Assembly (NCBI GenBank): GCA_029255685.2
Contig: CM055318.2
Coordinates: 67,551,136 to 67,615,135 of the forward strand
From: Silene conica
Taxonomy: Eukaryota > Streptophyta > Magnoliopsida > Caryophyllales > Caryophyllaceae
Direction: 5' to 3'
Length of the DNA stretch: 64,000 nt
Notes under the pieces: generated by a model
The model's database searches: none
Told to the model about the DNA's origin: nothing
What the model saw: the letters and a program-made list of their open reading frames with translations, nothing else
Translations under genes and position numbers: made by a program
Shown: positions 13,290 through 25,199 of the stretch, in pieces
Numbering within the stretch: position 1 is the stretch's first letter
Layout of the letters: each line of letters begins with the position of its first letter

Positions 13290-15865
13290 GCTATTAATCT
13301 TCATCCAAGAAATAAACTTTGACACTCCCATCGATGATTTACCTACGACCTCGTCAATAGGATCTTCATTATTTAAAATAATGCTCTGTTCGTCAGGAAG
13401 GTGAAATTGCAGTCTTTCAACGGCGGGTGTCCTATGGTGAATGCCAAATGCGAATATCCTCCACGTAGACTCACATGCTGAAAGGTATCTACAATCGTAG
13501 AATCGTTTAATTTCATCTACCTGCTCAGGATCTTCGTCATTGCGGCGTCTATAGGAAGACTGCATTGTCACTCGATCAGATCCTTTATTTATATACTTGA
13601 AAAGATATTTGATCGCTTGCGGCTGGTTACACCACTCCACGTTAATATGTGCACGATACTTCAATAGTAATTGCGGATTATATGGAACAACAAATCCATT
13701 GCCAAGAATCACTTCGTCCTTATATATTGTGGGTCCTGTTTGACTTCTCTTATACACGGGGTAGCCGTCTTTGTCGACAGTCGTTCTTTCGGTACACTTC
13801 TTGGGAAATTTTTTTAAGCATTTAGACCCAACCATGCACGGTGATGAAAGTCTTGCAATCCCACAGGGTCCATAAATCATGTGTGCAGAAACGGCAGCAT
13901 GTAGCACAAGATTCGCGACAGGATCGAGAATTTCCACAGAAATGATTTTATCGATATCTGCAGCCTCGTGGAACTTGTCATCTTGATGTAAGAGTAATAG
14001 GATATGAGCATTGGGAAGACCACGCTTCTGAAATTCAATAGTGTACACCACTGTGATAGAATTACGAAAACATTAGAGAATATATATTCCGTCATGATAT
14101 ATTATGTAAAAGATATTAAACACGACAGATGAATTAGTGCATACCTGCTCTAACCCTACCAAATATATGGCGATCATTGAAATCAGTCATGAACTCTTCG
14201 AGCTTAATCTTGAATACGCGACACAAAATATCAGGACGGTCCTCGGGATTAAGACCCCTCTTAGTAACAAACCGGGTGATTCCAGGCCAATTGGGATTAC
14301 ATGTGAACGTGATAAATTGATAATGGTAACCGAACCACCTACAAATGGTCATCGTATCAAGGTAATTCACTCTCATGTATGGCCCACCTCCCACAAAAGA
14401 AGGGGGAACAATAAATCGACTACCGGCGGAAGATGGTTGAATGTCCCCCTGTTGAACAACTTTTGAAAGATTATTGTAATTTTCCACGCGAAGTAGATCT
14501 TACTTAAATCGTACAAACAATAGTCTATGAGCTTCAACCGTTGTATAGCTATCAACTAAGAATTGCTGAAACAGTCTACGGGCTAGTAACAGTATCAGAG
14601 ACTCCACAAAAAATGGTCTATCCTGTATACGAAATGCAAACCATTCTCTCAGTGTCAGCTTGTTACGCGCATTTTCAGATTGACTAATTCCAAGAGATTC
14701 TTCACCGTGAAGAATCTTCCCCGCAAGGAAATAATAAAGGATACTGTAGGGCCATGTATGGCAGATTGACAGGTGTAGCTCAGATATGCGTTGTAAACGG
14801 CCGCATGACTTTTGAACAATAATATCTCGTGTATCCATGTTTGGACCTAAATCACCCTCAATCAATGCTGCTACCTCTGAAGCTGTTGGGCGATTATATG
14901 TTCTTTCGTCCGTGTCTCTTCTAGAGATGAGTTTGATACTCACATCAACGTCTTCATCTGAAGATAGTCTATCCCTAGCCATCCTAAAGTTCTTTGCAAC
15001 AAAAATTTTTTCATCGACCATCTTTTGCAACAATTCTATCAGCTCATCGTCATATCCATGTGGAGTATTCTGTCACAGTAAATTAATGATAAGGTGATTT
15101 TGTTTTAATTGACCGAATAAATAATAAATGATTGTTATTTTCAACTTCTTTGCCATCAGAGCAACACATTGAAAACTTAGGGCGTGTAGTACCCTTTTTT
15201 TCTCTTTTCGTTCTTGATACCACATTTGTACCCTACATTTTTTTACACTCATATTTCGAGTCTCCAATATCCCAATATCCCTCAAGAACTGAAAAAAATA
15301 AATGTCACAATAATATGAAAGCGTTAATTTTTATTTAAAGTAACTATTTATATTTATTTGTAATAGACCGATATGTAGCATAAAATAAAACTCACCTTCA
15401 TTGATAAATTGGGAGAATTCATTTTGTCGACGTAGGGAACATTCTCTGTTTGAGCGGAGTGAATTTCTTTCATGTCCACTGACTAATTCTTCGTATTGGG
15501 GAATTGAATTATCGAAGTCATCATAAGTTTCACCAAAGTTTGAACATAATTCTCTTACTAATCGCTCGACGATCGACATCTGATCGATCAATGCTACGTG
15601 CGTAGTTAAGTTATAAACAACTGATTACAGTTCAAAATACATATCATTTGTAAGTAATATTCAAATTTTTGAACACATATTAAAATGAATATATTTAATA
15701 AAATAAGTATAATTAACCTTACCTCATCGATCAACTGAGAAAAGTGAATTTCTGCACTGCGGGGTGTTTCTTTAGGTTGTGGTATCAAAGGACTAAAATC
15801 ATCATAAGATTCACCAAATGTTGCACATAATTCTCTTAGTAATCGCTCAGGGACATATGGTGGAG
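13290..15865 (-). pseudogene. Helitron Rep (Helitron_like_N) region
   Basis: Minus-strand frames carry the N-terminal half of a plant RepHel protein. From right to left: two related N-terminal blocks (15865-15720 and 15591-15400), a Cys-containing block about 15290-15085, TYNRPTASEVAALIEGD at about 14900, FIVPPSFVGGGPYM with CRWFGY and FITFTCNPNWP (14420-14290), the Rep metal site region EFQKRGLPNAHIL (about 14043-14001) and the tyrosine motif IKYLFKYINKG (about 13610). The two Tyr of YLFKY are present. The His-hydrophobic-His site is Asn-Ala-His here: the first His is replaced (codon 14010-14012). Frame is lost between blocks. Confidence 0.85.
15400..15865 (-). repeat. Duplicated N-terminal exon-like block of the Helitron protein
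   Basis: Two minus-strand blocks about 270 bp apart encode related peptides: one has ERLLRELC, FGESYDDF, IPQ and FSQLIDE (15865-15720), the other ERLVRELC, FGETYDDF, IPQ and FSQFINE (15591-15400). They look like a segmental duplication that has since diverged. Confidence 0.75.
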
Positions 15866-15871
15866 TACCGT

Positions 15872-17441
15872 TGATGCGTGTCTATTTTATGATGTTTTAC
15901 ATCTATTTTTACACGCATTTGGTCGCTCATTTACTATGTTTTAGCCCTTATTTCCCAACAATTGTGCACTTTCGTATTTTTATGCACTTTTGCAGATTTG
16001 TGCGGAAAAAGGACAATTTTACACCAAACTTATGCCCTCGAGACTTTTGCACAATTAAGGAACGAAGGAAAGTCAACAGGAATCATTAATCAAGTATCAA
16101 AAGTCAAACCCGAGACGAATCAAGGCAATCTTATGCAGTAACGGGTCGACCGACCTATTATATGGGTCGGCCGACCAGTTCTTTGAAGCCCATAATTCCT
16201 GAAGCCCATAATTCCTGAAGCCCGTAAAGAGGTCGACCGACCCACAAAACTGGTCGACCGACCTCAGCGAAGCCCAGAGAAGCTTTTTGGAAATAGATTA
16301 GAAGTGTGGAGTCTTTAGGAAACTCTTAATTTCTGCCGTATATAAACTAATCCTTTGATTAGGGTTAGGCATCGAGTTCATTCATTCAGACATACCTAGT
16401 TTTTATCATTCAGTTTATAATCTAGTTTATTCATCAAGTTCCTAATTTTAGTTTTCTCCTTAAGTTGTAATCTTTCAATAATTCTCAAGCATTCAATAAA
16501 GTTTGTTCCTTTCTGCCCTAATTCCGATTTCTGGTATTTACTCTCTTAATTTAGTTTCATCATTGTTCTTATTATTATTGCATTCGGTTAAGATAGAATC
16601 CCAAACTTTATTAAATCTTGCATGCTTAGATTGATTTTCATTATGTTTTCCATGTTTATTCCCGTTTTGATTATTGTTTCAATTACCATGCGTAGCTAAT
16701 TTTCATATGTTAGGATGTAGGGGATGAATATGCATAGGTAGCGTAAATTCCGAGACCGACCTGTAGCAGAGCCGTGGTCGGCCGACTCAAATAATGGGTC
16801 GGTCGACCAAGGCGGTGGTCGGCCGACTGGAATAGCTGGTCGGTCGACCCACTCGCGTCTGTATTCTGTTTCGTCTTTCTTTGTTGACTATAATAACCTA
16901 CAATGAGACTGAAAGGAGACTTGTAGGATGTTAGGAATGACCTACCCAAGATTGAGAGATACGGGAAGGGCATTGGTTTACACCTTAAGACGGCTAGGTT
17001 ACTCAAGACTGAAAGGTATGTGACCTAGAATTTAGGAATCACCCTTATTGTTGACACCCAATAATTGTGAGACCTAGGAACTAATAGCATAGGCCGAAAG
17101 GAGCTGTTAGGTACCATAGACCGAAAGGATATGTTACACCCCTTACGCGACTGCAATACATGTTGACCTTAGGATTTATATTACCTTAGCTATTTATTAC
17201 CCAATCATCCTAGCATCTCTTTATTCATAGTTTTAATCTTGTCTTTTATTTTTTGTTTTATTTTAATCTTTGCTTAGACTTAGTAATCAACCAATCAAAC
17301 CCCCAATTTTGTTACTTTAAACATTAACATCAACAATAAACATTCCCCACCTCTTTGTGGTTCGACCCTGACTTTCACTATCTATAGTTTAAGTTTAGGA
17401 ATTATAAATTTTATCTTTGGTACCCTCAACGACGGGCATCA
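15872..17441 (+). repeat. 5' LTR of the Athila-like element
   Basis: 1570 bp. It carries a TATA-like TATATAAA at 16339-16346, which could start element transcription, and two clusters of the palindromic words GGTCGACCGACC and GGTCGGCCGACC (about 16143-16263 and 16773-16849). A short triplication of a GAAGCCCATAATTCCT unit lies at about 16186-16224. Confidence 0.93.
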
Positions 17442-17445
17442 AATT

Positions 17446-17463
17446 TTGGCGCCGTTGCCGGGG
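17446..17463 (+). other. Primer binding site (tRNA-Asp type)
   Basis: TGGCGCCGTTGCCGGGGA lies four bases after the LTR end. Its complement is the 3' acceptor end of plant tRNA-Asp, the usual primer of Athila elements. Confidence 0.85.
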
Positions 17464-17568
17464 AGGTGACGCCAGTGTTTATTGTTTATTGTTTTTGTTT
17501 CTTTCTTTTTGTTTAAGGAACTTTTTGTTCCTTAAACCTTCTCACATTTTTCTTGTAGTTTCCGTCTT

Positions 17569-19455
17569 TTGCGCAGGTCAGTTCAAGGAGAACTCCTACC
17601 ACTTGACCACGAGCTTGAGAGGACTTTAAGAGAAAGGAGGAAGCAACTTCTAGCGAGTAAGGAAGGAGGGTCACCATCTTCCTTATTCCAAGAGGACATC
17701 TTTGAACAACCACCATTACCGACTTCACCAAAAACACCAACTTCACAACCAAATTCACCCAACAATCCACCTTCACCAAAAACACCACCTTTTACCTACT
17801 TGCAAGTTTTTCCGAAAGAAGAAGAAAACATGACAGAGGAAGCTACTATTGCCAGTCACTCCATGCCTCAGGCAAAGGACCTATACAAAGGGTTCACTTT
17901 ACCTGCAGGTATTGGGAAGCCATTCGAGGCCAAGCCTGCCTACATTACTATGGTTGAGAAAAACCAATTTGGAGGCTCGACCAATGAGGATGCTGCAAAG
18001 CATATTGAAATCTTCACAGATTACATATGCTCTATTGCACCCCTAGAAGGAGTGACACAGGACCAGATTAAGCAGACCATGTTTATCTTCTCTCTTAGGG
18101 ATTCTGCAAGAGAATGGTACAGAGACTTAGACCGCACTACTGCGGGAGTCACAGATTAGAATACCCTAGCCTTAGCATTCTACAGAAAATACTACTCTGC
18201 ATCCAAGACTAATGCTTTGAGGGCGCAGATTACAAATTTCAAGCAGGGCCCCAATGAGGATTTTAGTGAGGCGTGGGACAGGTTCAAGAGACTTGTTCGA
18301 TCCATACCACACCATGGATTCGAACAATGGTTTCTTTGTAACCAATTCTACAATGGCCTCTATGATGACAACAGGGCCTATTTAGATGCTGCAGCCAATG
18401 GAAGGTTCCAGGACAATTCCGGAGAGACTAAGGGTCTCAAGTTAATAGAGGATGTTGTTGTGCACCGTGCTGAACATGGAACTTCCCGAGGCAATCAAAG
18501 GAAAGCTGAGTATAACCTGGCTGCTATTGAGGCCTTGACGGCCAAGTTAGAGAAACTAGAAGCTGGAGGGAAGTTCGATATAGGAAGTGGGAGCAAGGGA
18601 GGTATTTATCAGGTGAATGCCGTTCAAGACGGACCCTTTGCTTGTGAGAGGTGTGGTGGAGAAGGGCACGTGTCAAAATTTTGTACCTCATCCAATGAGA
18701 CATGTCCCGCTTTCCAACACTATCGTGGGAACAATTTTTATGACCCAAATAATAATAATGTCCATCCCAACATGAGGTGGACAAGCCAGAATGTTCTCAA
18801 CCCACAACACTTGCAACCTCAGCAAAACTCCACGTACATCCCCCCACATAAGCAAGGTTTCCAAAAACCACCCTTCAACCCTCAACCACCTTCAAACCCA
18901 CCACCCAACACAGATGCTCTCATCCAGAATCTCATTGGGTTGGTTCAGAAGGAATCTCAGGCTAGGGAAGCAGGGATGAAGATGTTGGAGTCTCAGATTG
19001 CTCAAATTGCGGGCAAGAACGATACTAGGGCTCCGGGTCAACTTCCGACCAAGACGGACCAGAAAAAAGAGACTCTAAATATCATATCCCTACGAAGTGG
19101 AACTAAAGTGGGAGGTGAAAAAGAGAAAGAAAAGCAGCCGAAGCTGACTGACAGCGAGGAAGGTCGACCGACCTCTGAGCAGATTCCAGAAAAATCCGTT
19201 GTACAGGAAACTGGTCGATCGACCGAGGAAGAGGGTCGACCGACCACCGATGCGGAACAGGAAGCTCCTTTTCGTCCCGATTTGCCAAACAACTTGAGGG
19301 ACTTCCTTTTTTGGGGTGATAAGATCCCTAGGTTTCTGAAAAGGGCTGCAAATATCGACTCTTCATCCCCTCCTTTCCCGGAAAGACTCATACCTTCAAA
19401 GGACCAGGTATCTTTTGACAAATTTAAAGACGTAATTCGTTCGTTAAATGTTTAA
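17569..19455 (+). pseudogene. gag region of the Athila-like element
   Basis: Encodes a plant Ty3/gypsy capsid-type protein. Retrotrans_gag features include the WYRDLD block, a segment with NFKQGPNEDFSEAWDRFK and the downstream HHGFEQWFLCNQFYNGL. A single zinc knuckle, CERCGGEGHVSKFC (C-X2-C-X4-H-X4-C), lies at about 18640-18681, followed by a Pro/Asn/Gln-rich linker and an acidic tail. The tail carries the peptides GRPT and GRST where the element's palindromic DNA word enters the coding frame (about 19160-19245). Treated as a fossil coding region. Confidence 0.85.
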
Positions 19456-19503
19456 GTTCCGTTTTTAGAATTAGTCCAACAGGTTCCTTCGTATCTTAAA
19501 TTT

Positions 19504-20433
19504 ATGAGACAGCTTTTGTCAAGAAAGAGGTCTTTAGATAAAGTTGAGTCAGTTGCCTTAACTGAGGAGTCATCTAGTTTTTTATCACATGTTATAGCCC
19601 CTCACAAACTCGAGGACCCTGGCAGTTTTTCTGTCCCCTGCAATATAGGAACCTTCCCAGTGAAAAAGGCCTTATGCGACTTAGGAGCTAGTATCAGTGT
19701 CATGCCCCTAAGTGTTGCCCTAAAACTAAGAATGACCAATTTTGCAGTAACCAGCATGACTGTCCAGATGGCAGACCGTACATCTATGGAACCCATAGGG
19801 GTGTTGGAAAACATCCCTGTGCGTATAAACAGGTTTTTCTTCCCAGTTGACTTCCTAGTTTTGGACATCCCAGAGGATGCCCATATACCTATAATACTAG
19901 GAAGACATTTCCTTCACACTGCGGGAGCCATCATAGATGTAGGCACTGGGACTTTAACCTTCAAAGTAGGAAAGCATTCCATTATTTATGGCCTATCTTA
20001 TAGGAAAAAGGATGCTATGACCCCCATCACTTATAATGCTATTACTTCGGAAAAGAAGTATAAGGTCATCACCACTTCTCCTACTTTATTGTCTACTCCT
20101 GTATCTGTCTTTACACCTCCGCCCCAAATTGGGAGCAATATGGAGGATACTTCTATTGTGACTAATGCAGGAATTGGTTTGGGGAAACCCAAAATAAAGG
20201 AAGTCATAGTGCAGAGAGGGGGAATGGGATTCTTGAGCTACAAAGAAGATGAAGACCCAGATGTTGTAGATCGGGAGGACAAGAAAAAGAGGAGGCAAGA
20301 TCCAGGGGAGAGTTCGTCGCATACGCTTTGCGGCGGAAAGAAGATGTGTTTTGCTACTCAAGAAAACACTGTGGAGACTACGGCATGTCGTCAGAAGCCG
20401 TGGTCGGAGATATTCCGCATCTTTAGCGGATAG
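19504..20433 (+). pseudogene. Aspartic protease region of the Athila-like element
   Basis: Retropepsin-type fold: the segment DPGSFSVPCNIG, then KKALCDLGASISVMPLSVAL with the DLGAS catalytic motif (plant Athila elements use DLGAS where retroviruses use DTGA), and later VLDIPEDAHIPIILGRHFL, the flap/ILGR block. It is homologous to the protease of the larger element at 48984-50008. No RT follows it. Confidence 0.88.
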
Positions 20434-22451
20434 TTGTTTCAATTTTCAGCTTTTAAGACAATTTACTTTTGTTGTTTGAAACTTTTTAATTTGGTTTGCT
20501 CGTAGTTTTAGAACTTTTTTCCGTTATGCTTGCGTAGTTAAGACTGTGGACTTGTTTCTGGCATCCCGCGCATTTGTTGGGCGCATATTTATTGCTTTTT
20601 CAGGTTTAACAAAGAAACGAAGACCGTTGTGCGGCAGAGGGGTCGACCGACCTGAAATATGGGTCGGTCGACCTGGCCTCTGCATTCCTGGATTTCCTGC
20701 AGTCCGCAGGAAGGTCGGTCGACCCAAAACATGGGTCGGTCGACCTACCCATCCGTCACAGCCTGTTCGTTTCTTCCTCGGGAATCGTGCATCAATCTTG
20801 GTCACTTTAGTGGCACTGCTAGCCACCAAAACCTCCCAGCTTACGCTGGTTTTGGGAGGTTTTCTCTCATGCGCCTATTAATCCAGTGAGTTCTTTCCAG
20901 TTTTTCCTTAGTTTTTATTTTCCTTGCATCTTTCCTCTAATTTTCTGAAACCTTTACTTAGGCTAATGCACAATGGGGACATTGTGCGGGTTGGTTTGGG
21001 GAATGGTTTCGTGTCACATGCATTGCATTTTTGTCACACATTTATTGCATTTCCGTATTGCATTGTTCTTTTCTTTATTTTCTTACCTATACAAAAGAAA
21101 AAAAAATCCAAAAAAATAGAAAAATTCAAAAATTTCCAAAAAAAATGCACGTTTATTTTAGCATATAGGTCGAGTCGGAACGAGAGTATTTCAAGGATGA
21201 TCTTTGCTATCTTACATGTTTATGTCTTTGCCATGCCTTGTCAACTTGTTTCAGTATAAGAATCTTTTGCATATCTACGAGTTTTTGTCAATTTGTATAT
21301 CTTGAGACTTGACTTATACCTTGGCAACCTACTATACATTCTAATTTTTAGAGGCTTATTCCTGGTTTCAATTTTAACCCAGTTGTCTAGGATGTGAGTA
21401 GTACTCCCCTTGGAACATGTTACATCAATATGCATAAACATGAACTTGAATTGCTATACACTTGTTTTACTTTCTCGTTTTGTGAGTCTTGATACGTGCA
21501 TTTGGGATCCCTTTTCTCATATTTACCCATAAGCTTCACATAGCCAAAATTGCCTTTTTATTCCCCCAAAAACTACATCCCATACTTAGCCTACCCTTCC
21601 AAGCTAGTATCTGTGGTCTTTGGTTTGATCTTGAGACATCTTGGTTTGTATGCTATCTTAAGCAAATAGAGAAAAGAAGGAAAGAAAAGAAAAGAACAGA
21701 AAAATTCAGAAAAGAAAGAAGGAAAAGAAAAACGAAAAAAAGTCAAAAACATACAGAAGTCAGTCGACCGACCACCTTCATGGGTCGGCCGACCAACTGA
21801 CAGGTTCAGAAAATCAAAAATTCGTTCCAAATTCCTTTATTTTATGTGTTATCACTCCCGTACCTCGCTCAAAAATATTTGGGAGCCCTTTCTTATATTT
21901 AATGTGAAAGTTGTGCTACAAAAGAGCACTTTCTTAATATCAAAAAGTTGTGAAATATGTTGTTGGGAACCGGTTTTACTAGCTTGGCTACTAACCCCAC
22001 AAATCCAAAAACATCTTAACCACTTTTTACCTTTTACCTCACATATCTTTCATCACCTCAATTGCATGTATCTGAGTCACTTAATGGGTTTGTTTTACAT
22101 AGTTGTAGAATTTTTGTTCATGTTAGATTCCAGGCATGTTTTCATGGGTCGCAGTTAGGTGAGTGTCTCTACAAAATTACTTCTTTCTATCTTTTACATA
22201 TACTCACCCTTTGCTTCATGAGTGTCTCGAGCGTACCGCGAGAGTCCATGGTATAAAGTCTCTATAGCCTCTAGGTTTGCAAAATTGATGACACCATAAC
22301 TCGTTTGCATGATTTAAATACTTTCTCATTTTGTACTTGGCATTGGTTTAGGCTTACATGTAAATTTCGCTCTGAGAGTGAAATCGTTCCATTAGTTAAG
22401 ATCGAGTCTACTTCTTGCTTGTGGGCAAGCAAGGGCTTGGTTTGGGGAATT
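20434..22451 (+). other. 3' untranslated region of the Athila-like element
   Basis: About 2 kb without convincing coding sequence. It includes two more clusters of the GGTCG-type palindromes (20640-20745 and 21763-21795), A-rich stretches, and the purine-rich tract TTGGTTTGGGGAAT just before the 3' LTR. Confidence 0.7.
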
Positions 22452-24021
22452 TGATGCGTGTCTATTTTATGATGTTTTACATCTATTTTTACACGCATTT
22501 GGTCGCTCATTTACTATGTTTTAGCCCTTATTTCCCAACAATTGTGCACTTTCGTGTTTTTATGCACTTTTGCAGATTCGTGCGGAAAAAGGACAATTTT
22601 ACACCAAACTTATGCCCTCGAGACTTTTGCACAATTAAGGACGAAGGAAAGTCAACAGGAATCATTAATCAAGTATCAAAAGTCAAACCCGAGACGAATC
22701 AAGGCAATCTTTTGCAGTAACGGGTCGACCGACCTATTATATGGGTCGGCCGACCAGTTCTTTGAAGCCCATAATTCCTGAAGCCCATAATTCCTGAAGC
22801 CCGTAAAGAGGTCGACCGACCCACAAACCTGGTCGACCGACCTCAGCGAAGCCCAGAGAAGCTTTTTGGAAATAGATTAGAAGTGTGGAGTCTTTAGGAA
22901 ACTCTTAATTTATGCCCTATATAAACTAATCCTTTGATTAGGGTTAGGCATCGAGTTCATTTATTCAGACATACCTAGTTTTTATCATTCAGTTTATAAT
23001 CTAGTTTATTCATCAAGTTCCTAATTTTAGTTTTCTCCTTAAGTTGTAATCTTTCAATAATTCTCAAGCATTCAATAAAGTTTGTTCCTTTCCGCCTTAA
23101 TTCCGATTTCTGGTAATTACTCTCTTAATTTAGTTTCATCATTGTTCTTATTATTATTGCATTCAGTTAAGATAGAATCCCAAACTTTATTAAATCTTGC
23201 ATGCTTAGATTGATTTTCATTATGTTTTCCATGTTTATTCCCGTTTTGATTATTGTTTCAATTACCATGCGTAGCTAATTTTCATATGTTAGGATGTAGG
23301 GGATGAATATGCATAGGTAGCGTAAATTCCGAGACCGACCTGTAGCAGAGCCGTGGTCGGCCGACTCAAATAATGGGTCGGTCGACCAAGGCGGTGGTCG
23401 GCCGACTGGAATAACTGGTCGGTCGACCCACTCGCGTCTGTATTCTGTTTCGTCTTTATTTGTTGACTATAATAACCTACAATGAGACTGAAAGGAGACT
23501 TGTAGGATGTTAGTAATAACCTACCCAAGATTGAGAGATACGGGAAGGGCATTGGTTTACACCTTAAGACGGCTAGGTTACTCAAGACTGAAAGGTATGT
23601 GACCTAGAATTTAGAAATCACCTTTATTGTTGACACCCAATAATTGTGAGACCTAGGAACTAATAGCATAGGCCGAAAGGAGCTGTTAGGTACCATAGAC
23701 CGAAAGGATATGTTACACCCTTTACGCGACTGCAATACATGTTGACCTTAGGATTTATATTACCTTAGCTATTTATTACCCAATCATCCTAGCATCTCTT
23801 TATTCATAGTTTTTAATCTTGTCTTTTATTTTTTGTTTTATTTTAATCTTTGCTTAGACTTAGTAATCAACCAATCAAACCCCCAATTTTGTTACTTTAA
23901 ACATTAACATCAACAATAAACATTCCCCACCTCTTTGTGGTTCGACCCTGACTTTCACCATCTATAGTTTAAGTTTAGGAATTATAAATTTTATCTTTGG
24001 TACCCTCAACGACGGGCATCA
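22452..24021 (+). repeat. 3' LTR of the Athila-like element
   Basis: 1570 bp, same length as the 5' LTR and about 98.7% identical by eye, with the same GGTCG-type palindrome clusters and TATA-like site. Confidence 0.93.
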
Positions 24022-25199
24022 ACCGTTACCTATATAGTCATGATGTATACACGAATAAGAGTTTAATTTGCATATTCACTATGGTAAATATTGTATTTAT
24101 AATCATGGTTTTATATGAACCTGTTGTGTTAGAGGTAAGTGACGTCGTATGGTCAATATGAACATTGGCAGGTGATGACACTCGTCTTGTTTATCGTATT
24201 GGTCCACCTAATATAAAATAAGATGTGAATATTATATAACTAGTATTTTTGCCCGTGCGATGCACGGATACTAAATTATTTGTGATATTCATAAAACTTT
24301 TCACTATATAAATAAAAAATAATCATAATACTTTTTTTCTTGATATAAAAATAGTATTAATTCGTTCTATAATAAATGTGATATTTTGTTAATAAAATTA
24401 ACTCGTTTATATTCATTTATGTCATTAATGTTATCATCATCCACACACCTATTATGCGTCCATCGTATTAAATCCACATATACAACTAACCACCCAACTC
24501 GCCGCAATCATCTTCAATACCACACGAAAGAACCCTTGAAATCACTACTCTTACTCTTCGAACAACACATGAAAAGGTCCACAATCTAAAGTCACGCCTA
24601 CTAACCTATCATGAAATTAACCACCAAATGTGATTGAGTCATCTTTATAATTACCTCAAACAACCATCTAATTCATCATCGGCATCCTTCTTTTAGTTTA
24701 CAATACACGCCTAAAATATTCAAGTCACCCCTCATTCACGAAACACCCAAACTTATCGCTCAAAGTTAGCTCTTTCTTTGAAAAGTTCATCCATCTATTG
24801 GAAACTTAACTTTACCTTCAAAATCGACCTTGTTTGAATGAGATGTGCTTGACGGGGGAAACAAATACATGCAATTTTTTATTTAGTTAACGAATAGGGT
24901 AGGAGAGAAGTGACAAAGAATGAATGGAGGATGCAACACCCCTAGATGTTACATTGGAGTTTGGTGTAAAATTTAAATCATGATGTTTTTTTAATCGATC
25001 CCCAAGAAAAAAATAGCCTAGTTAAAAGTTAATAATATTTTATTGACATGACATTTATTAAATTTGATTAGTTATTTTTGTGTTTCACATGGAAAAACAA
25101 AATTGAGTTTACAAACATGATAATTTAGAGATTTTTTAACCTATTTTTATTGCATATATGTCTGTGTCATTTACACGTAATACAATCTTGAAATAAAAT

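Larger units (their letters stand above)
15872..24021 (+). mobile_element. Athila-like Ty3/gypsy element, non-autonomous, 8.15 kb
   Basis: Two 1570-bp LTRs (TGATGCG...GGGCATCA) bound the element, with the 5-bp target duplication ACCGT at 15867-15871 and 24022-24026. The primer binding site just after the 5' LTR matches the 3' end of tRNA-Asp, usual for the Athila lineage, and a purine-rich TTTGGGGAAT precedes the 3' LTR. Internal parts seen are gag and an aspartic protease; RT, RNase H and integrase parts are not seen, so it would depend on a partner. The LTRs differ at about 20 sites by eye (about 1.3%), suggesting an insertion within roughly the last one or two million years. A fossil with about one or two breaks in the parts that remain. 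Confidence 0.93.

Noticed and set aside
17446-17463. tRNA-Asp gene
   Set aside because: Only the 18-base complement of the tRNA 3' end is present; it is a primer binding site next to an LTR.
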